Under the pieces are notes generated by a model, which searched no databases, was not told the DNA's origin, and saw only the letters and a list, made by a program, of their open reading frames with translations. Below are positions 10,566 to 18,760 of a DNA stretch of 64,000 nucleotides, one piece after another. The DNA comes from Streptomyces mobaraensis NBRC 13819 = DSM 40847 (GTDB lineage Bacteria > Actinomycetota > Actinomycetes > Streptomycetales > Streptomycetaceae): positions 7,510,086-7,574,085 of the forward strand of contig NZ_CP072827.1 of assembly GCF_017916255.1 (NCBI RefSeq), given 5' to 3'. Within the stretch, counting starts at the first letter, position 1. Each line of letters opens with the position of its first letter. Both the position numbers and the translations under genes were made by a program.

Positions 10566-11791
10566 GCGACACCGAAGCCGTGGACCCCACCGGCACCGTC
10601 ATCGACGTCCCCGCCCCCGAGCCCGGCAGCGCCGGATCGCCGTGCGGCTACGCCCGGCTGCGCGCCGAACAGCCCGTCGTCAAGGCGAAGCTGCCCAACG
10701 GCGAGACGGGCTGGCTCCTCAGCCGCTACGAGGACGTGCGCGCCGCCTTCGCCGACCCCCGGCTCGTCCGGCCGCTGCTGTCGGCCTGGCCGCCCCGCGA
10801 GGGCGCCGACGCCCCGCCGCCGTGCCTGCCCACCTTCCTGGAGATGACCGGCGAGCACCACGAGCGCGTCCGCCGTACCGTCCTCCCGCTGTTCGGCCGC
10901 CGCAGGCTGGAGTTCATGGTCCCGCGCGTCCGGGCCATCGCCGAGGAGCTCCTCGACGCCATGGTCGCCGGGGCGCCGGACGGCACGGCCGACCTCGTCC
11001 CCGCCTACGTCGAACCGCTCCCGCTGCGGGTGCTGTGCGAGACCGTCGGACTGCCGTACGAGGAGCGCGACGTCTACCTGCCGCACACCCTCGCCCTGCT
11101 CGGCGCCTCCGGGCTGACGATGGAGGAGGTGCTGGCCGCGCTGTACGCCCTCCAGGACTACGCCTCCGAGCTCATCGCCCGCAGGGAGCGGGCGGGGGAG
11201 GGCGAGGACTACCTCGGTCTGCTGCTGGCGGAGAGCCGCCGGGCGGGTGCCACCCTGACGCGCGACGACGTCGTCAGCTTCGTCGTCACCATGCTCATGG
11301 CCGGCTACAAGACCAACATCCAGCACACCGGCAACGCCATGCTCGTCCTCCTCGACCACCCCGACGAGCTGCGGAGGCTCCGCGAGGAGCCCGCGCGCAT
11401 CGGCGCCGCCGTGGAGGAACTGCTGCGCTACGTACCGCTGATGAACGCGATCAACATCCTCGTCGCCCGGGAGGACTTCACCCTGCACGGGCAGCGCATC
11501 CGGGCCGGCGACGCGGTCGTGCCCGTCCCGGCGTCGGCCAACCGCGACCCCGCGGCGTTCACCGACCCCGACCGGCTCGACCTGACCCGCTCGCCCAACG
11601 CCCACGTGGCCTTCGGGCACGGCCCGCACGCCTGCACCGGCGGCCACCTGACCCGGCTCCAGCTCACCACCGCCATCGAGGTGCTGCTCGAGCGGCTGCC
11701 CGGCGTCGAACTGGCCGAACCGGCCGCCTCGCTCCCCTGGGACGAGACGACCCCGCTGCGCGCCCCGGCCCGGCTGCCGGTGCGCTGGTGA
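10562..11791 (+). CDS. Cytochrome P450, 409 aa
   Basis: This is a soluble bacterial class I P450 starting in an ATGA overlap with the reductase gene. The heme loop FGHGPHACTGGHL places the thiolate Cys at residue 358. The K-helix ExxR is EELLR. The I-helix reads LMAGYKTNIQ: the acidic residue that normally precedes the conserved Thr in the AGxET motif is replaced by Lys, which is unusual and may change oxygen activation. It probably oxidises the amino-aldehyde-derived product of the upstream enzyme, with redox partners supplied from elsewhere. The substrate is unknown. Confidence 0.92.
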   Translation: MSDTEAVDPTGTVIDVPAPEPGSAGSPCGYARLRAEQPVVKAKLPNGETGWLLSRYEDVRAAFADPRLVRPLLSAWPPREGADAPPPCLPTFLEMTGEHHERVRRTVLPLFGRRRLEFMVPRVRAIAEELLDAMVAGAPDGTADLVPAYVEPLPLRVLCETVGLPYEERDVYLPHTLALLGASGLTMEEVLAALYALQDYASELIARRERAGEGEDYLGLLLAESRRAGATLTRDDVVSFVVTMLMAGYKTNIQHTGNAMLVLLDHPDELRRLREEPARIGAAVEELLRYVPLMNAINILVAREDFTLHGQRIRAGDAVVPVPASANRDPAAFTDPDRLDLTRSPNAHVAFGHGPHACTGGHLTRLQLTTAIEVLLERLPGVELAEPAASLPWDETTPLRAPARLPVRW

Positions 11792-11829
11792 CGCCCGTAC
11801 CGCCCGCCGACGAGAGAGGCCCATACCCC

Positions 11830-13056
11830 GTGACCACACCGCACACCCCCACGGCCGCCGGCGGCCCGTCCGAGGAGCCGCTGCCGCGCTACCCGTTCAG
11901 CACCAAAGGCGACCGGCTCGCCCCCGAACTCGCCGAACTGCGCGGTCGCTGCCCGGTGGCCCGCGTCGGCACCAACTCCGGTGGCGAGGCGTGGCTCGTC
12001 ACCGGCTACGACCTCACCCGGCACGTGCTGCGCGACCGGGCCTTCGCCCGCTCCGTACTGGGCGAGGCCGACAGCCCGGCGCAGGACGCCCCCATCCTGG
12101 CGCCCGAACTGCTGGACGCCATGAACCACCTCAAGAAGGCCGGCCTGCGCGACGAGGTGCTCAAGGCCCTCGGCCGCGACCAGCCCGAGCTGCCCGACGC
12201 CTGGGTCGCCGAAGCGACCCGCGAGGGCCTGGACGCCATGGTCCGCGAGGGCGCGCCGGGCGACCTCCAGAAGCACTTCGCCGAACACGTCGCCGCCCGC
12301 TGCATGCTGCGCCTGCTCGGGCTGCCCTTCGAGGACCGCGCGTACCTGGCCCCCCGCGCCGACGCCGACCTGACGATGGTCACGTACTCGGACGAGGAAC
12401 TCGCCCGCAACTGGGAGGAGATCCGCCGGCACATGGACGCGCACATGGCCGCCCGCCGCCCGGGCGAGCCGCGCGGCCTGGCCGACCGCCTCGCCGACCT
12501 CAACGCCCGCCACCAGGGACTGACGGGCCGGCAGCTGTCCAACATCGTCGCCGTCCTCTTCGTCAGCGGCTACGAGGACTTCGCGAGCTTCCTGGGCGTG
12601 GCGGCGTTCAACCTCCTCCAGCGGCCCGAAGCGCTCAAGACCCTGCGGGAGCGGCCCGAGACGACACCCCAGTGCGTGGAGGAACTGCTGCGCTACAGCG
12701 TCGTCCTGGGCAACGCGATCCCGCGCTACGTCACCCGGGACACCGAACTCGGCCCGGCGTCCCTCAAACAGGGCGACCTCGTCCTGCTCTCCCTGGACGC
12801 CGTCAACTTCGACCCGGCCGCCTTCACCGCCCCCGAGACCTTCGACCCGTCCCGCTCGCCCAACCCCCACCTCCGCTTCGGCTACGGCCGCCACCACTGC
12901 CCGGGCGCCCACCTGGTCCGCCGCCACTCCGACACGGCGTTCCGCGTCCTCGTCGACCACCTCCCGGACCTCCGCCCCGCGGTTCCGGCGACCGAGGTCC
13001 CCTGGCACCCCCACCGGATGGCGATCATGCCGGCGGAGATCCTCGTCACCTGGTGA
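11830..13056 (+). CDS. Cytochrome P450, 408 aa
   Basis: I chose the GTG at 11830, preceded by GAGAGAGG. A GTG at 11788 that overlaps the previous stop is an alternative and would add 14 residues. Heme loop FGYGRHHCPGAHL gives Cys 357; EELLR is the K-helix motif. The I-helix reads VSGYEDFAS: the acid is present but the usual Thr after it is replaced by Asp. The two P450s in this operon therefore depart from the consensus in complementary ways. It is the last gene of the three-gene operon; a strong hairpin follows at 13077. Confidence 0.92.
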   Translation: MTTPHTPTAAGGPSEEPLPRYPFSTKGDRLAPELAELRGRCPVARVGTNSGGEAWLVTGYDLTRHVLRDRAFARSVLGEADSPAQDAPILAPELLDAMNHLKKAGLRDEVLKALGRDQPELPDAWVAEATREGLDAMVREGAPGDLQKHFAEHVAARCMLRLLGLPFEDRAYLAPRADADLTMVTYSDEELARNWEEIRRHMDAHMAARRPGEPRGLADRLADLNARHQGLTGRQLSNIVAVLFVSGYEDFASFLGVAAFNLLQRPEALKTLRERPETTPQCVEELLRYSVVLGNAIPRYVTRDTELGPASLKQGDLVLLSLDAVNFDPAAFTAPETFDPSRSPNPHLRFGYGRHHCPGAHLVRRHSDTAFRVLVDHLPDLRPAVPATEVPWHPHRMAIMPAEILVTW

Positions 13057-13076
13057 GAACGGGACACCGGTGCGCC

Positions 13077-13114
13077 GGGGCTGACCCCCTGCCCCCGGGC
13101 AGGGGGTCAGCCCC
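13077..13114. terminator. 18-bp perfect hairpin terminator, probably bidirectional
   Basis: GGGGCTGACCCCCTGCCC pairs with its exact complement across a 2-base centre. It ends the P450 operon. The stop codon of the minus-strand remnant at 13107 lies inside the right arm, so it can serve both strands. Confidence 0.8.
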
Positions 13115-13202
13115 GGTCGAACACGTTGGGCCGGCCGAACTCGTACCGGGCCTGGGCCTGCCGGTGGAACGGTTCGAGTTCCGGAGGGCGCGACGAGGAC
13201 CG
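13107..13202 (-). pseudogene. C-terminal remnant of a minus-strand gene cut by IS110 copy 1
   Basis: Thirty-one codons with strong GC at third positions end in YEFGRPNVFDRG and a stop at 13107. The frame runs without a stop straight to the edge of the insertion element at 13203. I do not recognise the protein. The opposite flank of the second IS copy (minus strand from 24687 to 24629) can be joined to it in frame if one ambiguous junction base is counted, giving a short continuous ORF. Confidence 0.45.
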
Positions 13203-13476
13203 GCCCCGTTACCTTTTCCGTGGCCCCGCAACGGGGCGCCTGGCCCCCGGGCTCGGTATGGCTGTGTGCCCCCTGTCGAAGTACATGACCTGGGGGGTGT
13301 TGCCGCCGGGCTTCGGGGCACCGCTTGACCGCTGATGAGGGGCCTGACGACCACTCTGGTTCGGCGCAATGCCGGACCGCTTCACGGGTGGCATGTCTGC
13401 GTAACGTGGTTGCCGGCGTGTGGTGCCGCAGGGACGGCCGGGAGTTGGGGAGACGAGTGGCGAGGGGCACGCGCAC
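13203..13476 (+). ncRNA. Candidate bridge (seek) RNA region of IS110 copy 1
   Basis: IS110 elements are known to encode a guide RNA in a non-coding end that binds donor and target DNA. This 274-base leader has no convincing ORF. It contains a GCCCCG-CAA-CGGGGC hairpin near 13223-13237 and further GC palindromes. The assignment rests on family knowledge and position only; I could not match guide loops to the flanks. Confidence 0.35.
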
Positions 13477-14691
13477 ATGGTCGACACGACCGCGACAGAT
13501 CTCTTCCTCGGCCTGGACCTGGGCAAGGAGTTCCACCACGCCCACGGCCGGACCGGGGACGGCAGGACCGTGCACGACAAGCGGCTGCCCAACACCGAGC
13601 CGAAACTGCTGGAGCTGTTCACCAAGCTGGTGGCGAAGTTCGGTACCGTCCTGGTGATCGTGGACCAGGTCGCCAACATCGGCGCGCTGCCGCTGACGGT
13701 GGCCCGCGCGAGCGGGTGCCGGGTGGCCTACCTGCCGGGACTGTCGATGCGGCGGGCCGCCGACCTGCATCCCGGTGAGGCCAAGACAGACGCCCGCGAC
13801 GCGTTCGTGATCGCCGAGACCGCCCGGACCATGCCGCACACCTTGCGCGCGGTGGACCGTGACGACGAGGTACTGGCCGAGCTGACCATGCTCACCGGCT
13901 ACGACAACGACCTGGCCGGCGAGGTGAACCGCACCACCAACCGGCTGCGCGGCCTGCTCTCCCAGATCCACCCCTCCCTGGAACGCGTGCTCGGCCCGCG
14001 CCTGGCCTACCCCTACGTCCAAGCCCTCCTGGCCCGGCACGGCTCCCCGGCGAAGCTGAAGAGACTCGGCCGGGCCCGCTGCGAGGCCCTGCTCAAAGCG
14101 CACGGCTCGCGCAAGGCGAAGCAGCTGGCCGGGGAGATCTCCGACGCGCTGGCCGAGCAGACTCTCGTCGTTCCCGGCACCGAGGCGTCCGCGCTGATCG
14201 TTCCGGGCCTGGCCGCTCAGCTCGCCGCCGCCCACACCCAGCGACAGGCCACCGAGCAGGAGATCGCCGCCCTGCTGGAGGCCCTCCCTCTTTTCCACCT
14301 CCTGACGTCCCTGCCCGGCATGGGCGTCAGGACCACCGCCGCGGTGATCGTCGCGATCGGTGACGGCACCGGCTTCCCCACCGCCGGACACCTCGCCTCC
14401 TACGCCGGACTCGCCCCCGCAACGAAGTCCTCGGGCACCTCCATCCGCGGCGAGCACGCTCCCCACCGCGGCAACCGGCTCCTCAAACGCGCCCTGTTCC
14501 AGGCCGCGTTCGCCGCGACCGGCTGCAAGAGCGACCCGTCCTCGCGGATCTACTACGACCGCCAGCGAACCCGCGGCAAGACTCACACCCAGGCGATCCT
14601 CCGCCTGGCCCGGCAACGCGTGAACGTCATCCACGCGATGATCCGCAACGGCACCCTCTACGAACCCCGCGCCCTCGACCTCGCTGCCTGA
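13477..14691 (+). CDS. IS110-family DEDD transposase, 404 aa
   Basis: The ATG at 13477 follows GAGGGG by nine bases; the frame opens earlier at 13420. The N-terminal RuvC-like DEDD domain begins FLGLDLGKEFHHAHG and contains KTDARDAFVIA with the paired Asp residues. The C-terminal Transposase_20 domain has LPGMGVRTTAAVIVAIGD, the Ser-containing KSSGTS, and RGNRLLKRALFQAAF. The protein is full length for the family and has an identical twin at 23212, so both elements are either young or kept alike by gene conversion. Confidence 0.95.
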   Translation: MVDTTATDLFLGLDLGKEFHHAHGRTGDGRTVHDKRLPNTEPKLLELFTKLVAKFGTVLVIVDQVANIGALPLTVARASGCRVAYLPGLSMRRAADLHPGEAKTDARDAFVIAETARTMPHTLRAVDRDDEVLAELTMLTGYDNDLAGEVNRTTNRLRGLLSQIHPSLERVLGPRLAYPYVQALLARHGSPAKLKRLGRARCEALLKAHGSRKAKQLAGEISDALAEQTLVVPGTEASALIVPGLAAQLAAAHTQRQATEQEIAALLEALPLFHLLTSLPGMGVRTTAAVIVAIGDGTGFPTAGHLASYAGLAPATKSSGTSIRGEHAPHRGNRLLKRALFQAAFAATGCKSDPSSRIYYDRQRTRGKTHTQAILRLARQRVNVIHAMIRNGTLYEPRALDLAA

Positions 14692-14795
14692 CACCCACCC
14701 CACCCCCTGCCTCTTCCAGCCCGCTCCATCCCGTCACCGGCACGGCCACCCCCGCCACGCCGGCCACCGCCCTGCCCGCACCGCACCCGAGCCGC

Positions 14796-14826
14796 CGGGA
14801 ACATCCCGCTTCGCGGGACGTTCCCG
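14796..14826 (+). terminator. Long hairpin in the right end of IS110 copy 1
   Basis: CGGGAAC-A-TCCCGC and GCGGGA-C-GTTCCCG pair around a TTC loop with a single A/C mismatch. It lies about 105 bases after the transposase stop and is repeated at 24531-24561 in copy 2. It may end transcription or mark a structured end of the element. Confidence 0.5.
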
Positions 14827-14965
14827 AAAACCAGCACGAACCCCTACGAACCAGCCCCGCCAGGGTTGACGAAACAGATAGGGGCACCCCCCCGCCCGCG
14901 CCATGTCCGGATATGACAGAAGCACGTCATTGCGGCCACGCCGCCGCGGCCCGGACGATAGGGGC

Positions 14966-15955
14966 ATGCCCCAGACGCACCACCGCGTTGTGATCGCGGT
15001 CTTCCCCGACGTCGACCTCCTCGACGTCACCGGCCCGGCCGAGGTGTTCGCCCTGGCCAACCGGGAGAGCGGCGGCCGTGCCGGGTACGAGGTACGGCTG
15101 GCCGGCCCCGGCCCGGCGGGGGAGGCCGTCGCGACCTCGGCGGGGGTGCGCGTGGTGACCGACCTGGGCATGGCCGACGTGGGGGCCGCGGTGGACACCC
15201 TGCTCGTCCCCGGCGCGGTCGACCCCGGGCCCGAGGGCCCGCGGGCCCGGATCGACGACGGCCTGGTGGAATGGATCAAGGCCACCGCGCCCCACGCGCG
15301 GCGCGTCGCCTCGGTGTGCGTGGGCGCGCACCTGCTCGCCGCGGCCGGGGTGCTGGACGGCCGGAGGGCGACCACGCACTGGTCGACCGCCGCGCAACTC
15401 GCCGCGGACCACCCGCGGGTGGACGTCGACGCGGACCCGATCTTCGTCCGCTCGGGGCGGGTGTGGACCGGCGCGGGCATCAGCGCCTGCCTCGACCTGG
15501 CCCTCGCCCTGGTCGCCGAGGACCACGGCGAGGACCTGGCGCTGGCCGTCGCCCGCCAGCTGGTCGTCTACCTCAAACGCCCCGGCGGCCAGAGCCAGTT
15601 CAGCGTGCCGATCAGCCGCCCGGCGTCGTCCCGCAGGGACCTCGACGAGCTGCGCCGGTACATCGGCGAACACCTCGACGAGGACCTGTCGGCGGCCGCC
15701 CTGGCGGCGCGGATGTGCCTGAGCGAACGGCACTTCTCCCGCGTGTTCGCCCAGGAGACCGGCGCCACTCCGGCCGGCTATGTGGAGGCGGCCCGGGTGG
15801 AGGCGGCCCGTCGGCTGCTGGAGACCACCGACCGGCCCCTGGAACACGTCGCCCGGGCCTGCGGCCTGCGGTCGGTGGAGACCCTGCACCGGGCGTTCCG
15901 CCGGCAGATCAACACCACCCCGGCCGCGTACCGCCGCCGCTTCCGCACCACCTGA
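14966..15955 (+). CDS. GlxA-type AraC-family transcriptional regulator, 329 aa
   Basis: The start is set at the ATG at 14966 after ATAGGGG. Residues 1 to about 190 form a DJ-1/PfpI-like domain (VVIAVFPDVDLLDVTGPAEVF, then the nucleophile-elbow SVCVGAHLLAAAG with its Cys). The C-terminal 100 residues are two AraC helix-turn-helix units (LSAAALAARMCLSERHFSRVFAQETG and LEHVARACGLRS). GlxA proteins sense amide- or nitrogen-containing metabolites through the DJ-1-like domain. The next gene is an isochorismatase-type amidohydrolase 84 bases downstream, the usual partner and likely target. Confidence 0.9.
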   Translation: MPQTHHRVVIAVFPDVDLLDVTGPAEVFALANRESGGRAGYEVRLAGPGPAGEAVATSAGVRVVTDLGMADVGAAVDTLLVPGAVDPGPEGPRARIDDGLVEWIKATAPHARRVASVCVGAHLLAAAGVLDGRRATTHWSTAAQLAADHPRVDVDADPIFVRSGRVWTGAGISACLDLALALVAEDHGEDLALAVARQLVVYLKRPGGQSQFSVPISRPASSRRDLDELRRYIGEHLDEDLSAAALAARMCLSERHFSRVFAQETGATPAGYVEAARVEAARRLLETTDRPLEHVARACGLRSVETLHRAFRRQINTTPAAYRRRFRTT

Positions 15956-16039
15956 GCCCTTCTGCCCCTCCGGGGCCACCCCCCGGCTTCCGCATACCCA
16001 GCCGCATCCCTTTTGCGGCGATCCGAAAGGAAACATCCC

Positions 16040-16642
16040 ATGCCCGCTTCGACGACCCTGCGCGACGTCCTCGGCCTGGACGGCCGGCTCCCGCGGCTGG
16101 AGGACAGCACGCTGATCATGATCGACTTCCAGAACACCTACCGCACCGGCGTCATGGCCCTCGACGGCGCCGAGGCCGCCCTGGCCGCCGGTGCCCGGCT
16201 GCTGGGCGCCGCCCGTTCCGCCGGCGCCCCGGTGGTGCACGTGGTCAACGACGGCGGCGCCGGCACCCTGTACGACATCCGGGCCGACATCGGCGCGATC
16301 AGTGCCGAGGTCGCTCCCCTGGAAGGAGAACCGGTGGTGGTCAAGCAGTTCCCCGACGCCTTCCACGCCACCGGCCTGGAGACGACCCTGCGCACCCTGG
16401 ACGCCGGACCCGACCTGGTACTGGCCGGCTTTATGACCCACATGTGCGTCAGCTACACCGCCCAGGGCGCCTTCACCCTCGGCTACCGCCCCACCGTCGT
16501 CGCCGAGGCCACCGCCACCCGCTCCCTGACGGCACCCGACGGCACCACCGTCCCCGCCGCCACTCTCCACACCGCGGCCCTCACGACCATCAGGGACCTC
16601 TTCGGACCCGTCGCCCCCCGGGTGCGGGACCTTATGCCCTGA
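16040..16642 (+). CDS. Isochorismatase-family cysteine hydrolase, 200 aa
   Basis: GAAAGGA lies nine bases before the ATG at 16040. The catalytic triad of the family is visible: Asp in LIMIDFQNTY, Lys in VVVKQFPDAF and Cys in GFMTHMCVSYTA. Length is normal. Such enzymes hydrolyse amides, N-carbamoyl groups or enol ethers; nicotinamidase and N-carbamoylsarcosine amidase are relatives. Its position behind a GlxA regulator suggests inducible breakdown of an amide or nitrile-type compound (inference). Confidence 0.88.
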   Translation: MPASTTLRDVLGLDGRLPRLEDSTLIMIDFQNTYRTGVMALDGAEAALAAGARLLGAARSAGAPVVHVVNDGGAGTLYDIRADIGAISAEVAPLEGEPVVVKQFPDAFHATGLETTLRTLDAGPDLVLAGFMTHMCVSYTAQGAFTLGYRPTVVAEATATRSLTAPDGTTVPAATLHTAALTTIRDLFGPVAPRVRDLMP

Positions 16643-16790
16643 GCCACGGGCGAGTCGCCGCCCGCCTCGACCGCCACGCGACCACCACACCCCGTACGGC
16701 GGCCGGACGAAGGCCGCTCCGCCGCACGGGGGAGGAGCCCCGTCCCATGGCATGACGAGCCGCCGGGCCCGGCGCGCCAGAGTCGTGTCC

Positions 16791-17909
16791 ATGCCTGACC
16801 ACTCCGAACGCCGGGCCCGCCGGCGCCGCATCCTCGCCCGGCTGGCCGTCGTCGCCTGTCTGCCGTACCTGGTACTGAAACTGCTCTGGGTCGCCGGAGC
16901 CGACGTCGGGGTGCGGGACCTCGGCAGCCTGTCGCGGGCACAGTGGATCGCGGCCAACGCGGTGACATTCGGGATGGACGCGATCGCGGCGCTGATCGCC
17001 CACGTCCTGACCCGGCCCGGAGGACGGCACGTGCGCGCGTGGCCGATCCTCTTCCCGATGTGGGTGGCGACGGGCATGCTCGTCGCGCTGATGATCGCCC
17101 TGCCGGTCGGCCAAGGCGTCATCGCGGCGACCGGCGCGGAGAATCCGGCCCTGTCCGACGACATGCTCAGGCCCTGGGTGTTCGGCGTCGTCTACGGCGG
17201 GCTCTGCGCCGAAGGGCTGGTCCTCCTCGCGGCGTTCGCCCTGTACGCCGACGAGCGCTGGGGAAGACTGCTGCGTACCCGCGTCCGGGACCTGACCGAT
17301 CCGGCCGGCACCCAGGGCATGCAGCGGGTGCTCACCGGGCTCGCCCTGGGATTCCTCGTCTGCTCGGGAGCCCTTCGCCTGCTGTGGGGACTGGGCTCCG
17401 ACCTCGGCATGAACGCGGAGTGGACCGCCCACCGCAACGCCATCGGCCGCACCGGCGACCTGGTCCACGGCCTGGGCGCGCTGGCCGGGGCGGCCGGCCT
17501 GTACGCGCTGGTGTTCCGCCGATGGGGACGGGTCCGGGTGGGCGTGCCGCTGGCCATGGCCTGGACGGGAGTGGGCGTCGCCTTCGGGTCCGGCGGCTGG
17601 ATGGACGTGGGCCGCTCGCCGGACACATCGGCCCTGCTGGGCGTCGGCAACACCGCCGACCTGATCGCCGGCCTGCTCGCCCTGTGCGTCGGCTGCTTCG
17701 CACTGACGGAACTGACGGCGAGCGAGAGCGCGTTGCCCCCCTCGTCTCCCCAACCCGACGTTCATCGCGGCACCGCCGCCGGGGCCGGCCCGGCTCCGAG
17801 CCCGCACGGGGGAGCGCCGCGTAACACAAGCCGAGCCCCCGGTCCTTCTTGCCCGACGCTCACCGCATCGCCGTCAGTGGGGCGGCCCGGCTTTCCGTCC
17901 GCACAGTGA
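16791..17909 (+). CDS. Multi-spanning membrane protein of unknown function, 372 aa
   Basis: The start at 16791 is the likelier of two ATGs (the other is at 16752). After a basic N-terminus there are about eight hydrophobic segments, among them LAVVACLPYLVLKLLWVAG, ILFPMWVATGMLVALMIALP, VLTGLALGFLVCSGALRLLW and DLIAGLLALCVGCFALTEL. The last 60 residues are a Pro/Ser/Ala-rich tail that may be disordered in the cytoplasm or outside. I see no transporter signature. Confidence 0.7.
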   Translation: MPDHSERRARRRRILARLAVVACLPYLVLKLLWVAGADVGVRDLGSLSRAQWIAANAVTFGMDAIAALIAHVLTRPGGRHVRAWPILFPMWVATGMLVALMIALPVGQGVIAATGAENPALSDDMLRPWVFGVVYGGLCAEGLVLLAAFALYADERWGRLLRTRVRDLTDPAGTQGMQRVLTGLALGFLVCSGALRLLWGLGSDLGMNAEWTAHRNAIGRTGDLVHGLGALAGAAGLYALVFRRWGRVRVGVPLAMAWTGVGVAFGSGGWMDVGRSPDTSALLGVGNTADLIAGLLALCVGCFALTELTASESALPPSSPQPDVHRGTAAGAGPAPSPHGGAPRNTSRAPGPSCPTLTASPSVGRPGFPSAQ

Positions 17910-18106
17910 GCGGGCCGACGCCGCCGGCCTCTCGGCGCTCCCTCCGTGCCCCGGCTTCGGCCGACAAGAGCCCCGGTCGGACCGGGCGGCGCAGGCGGTG
18001 CGGGCTCGGACCGGCGACCGGCGCTCAGCCGACCCTCGCGCGGCCGGACAGCGTCGTCATCCACACCCAACGCGCCGCGAGCACAGGCCGAGCCCCCGGC
18101 CCCACC

Positions 18107-18760
18107 TCAGCGGCCCAGCGCCTCCAGATGGCGCAGGACGGCCACCACCCGACGGTCCACCTCGTCGTCGGGCGGCAGACCGAGCTTCGCGAAGATCTTC
18201 CTGATGTGTTTCTGCACGGCGTTGTCACTGACGCCGAGGCGACGGGCGAGGGCCGCGTTGCCCAGCCCCTGCGCCATCAGGGCCAGGACCTCGCGTTCGC
18301 GCGCGGTCAGGCCGGCGACGGCGTCCACGGCCCGCCGCCGCGCGAGCAGCCGGGAGACCACCTCGGGGTCGATGGCGGTGCCGCCGCCCGCCACGCGGCG
18401 CAGCGCGTCGACGAACTCCTCGACCCGGCCCACCCGTTCCTTCAGCAGGTAGCCGATCCCCGCCGCACCGTCCGCCAGCAGCTCGGTGGCGAACGACTGC
18501 TCGGCGTGCGCGGACAGGATGAGCACCGCGGGCGGGTGCGGGAACCGCCGGACGCGGACGGCGGCCCGGATGCCCTCGTCGGTGTGCGTGGGCGGCATCC
18601 GGACGTCCACGACGGCGACGTCGGGCCGGTGGGCGGCCACCGCGTCCGACAGGTCGTCCGGGTGCGCCACCGCCGCCGCGACGTCGCAGCCCTCGGCCGT
18701 CAGCAGCGCGGCCAGCCCCTCCCGGATCAGAGTGTCGTCGTCGGCGATCACCACGCGCAC
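18107..18760 (-). CDS. NarL/LuxR-type response regulator, 217 aa
   Basis: The receiver domain has the acidic pair in VVIADDDTLI, the phosphorylated Asp in VAVVDVRMPP and Lys in LLKE. The C-terminal LuxR helix-turn-helix is LTAREREVLALMAQGLGN through VQKHIRKIFAKLGL. The GTG start at 18760 overlaps the end of the sensor kinase gene by 13 bases, so the pair is co-transcribed and coupled, with the kinase first. Confidence 0.92.
   Translation of the reverse strand: MRVVIADDDTLIREGLAALLTAEGCDVAAAVAHPDDLSDAVAAHRPDVAVVDVRMPPTHTDEGIRAAVRVRRFPHPPAVLILSAHAEQSFATELLADGAAGIGYLLKERVGRVEEFVDALRRVAGGGTAIDPEVVSRLLARRRAVDAVAGLTAREREVLALMAQGLGNAALARRLGVSDNAVQKHIRKIFAKLGLPPDDEVDRRVVAVLRHLEALGR

Larger units (their letters stand above)
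13203..14893 (+). mobile_element. IS110-family insertion sequence, copy 1
   Basis: The borders are set by comparison with the second copy: the two sequences agree from 13203 to 14893 and from 22938 to 24628 (1691 bp, offset 9735), then diverge. The element carries one DEDD transposase, 274 bases of non-coding DNA before it and 202 after it. No terminal inverted repeats are evident, as expected for IS110. The right end holds a long hairpin (14796-14826). Flanking target duplications are not seen and are not expected for this family. Confidence 0.88.
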
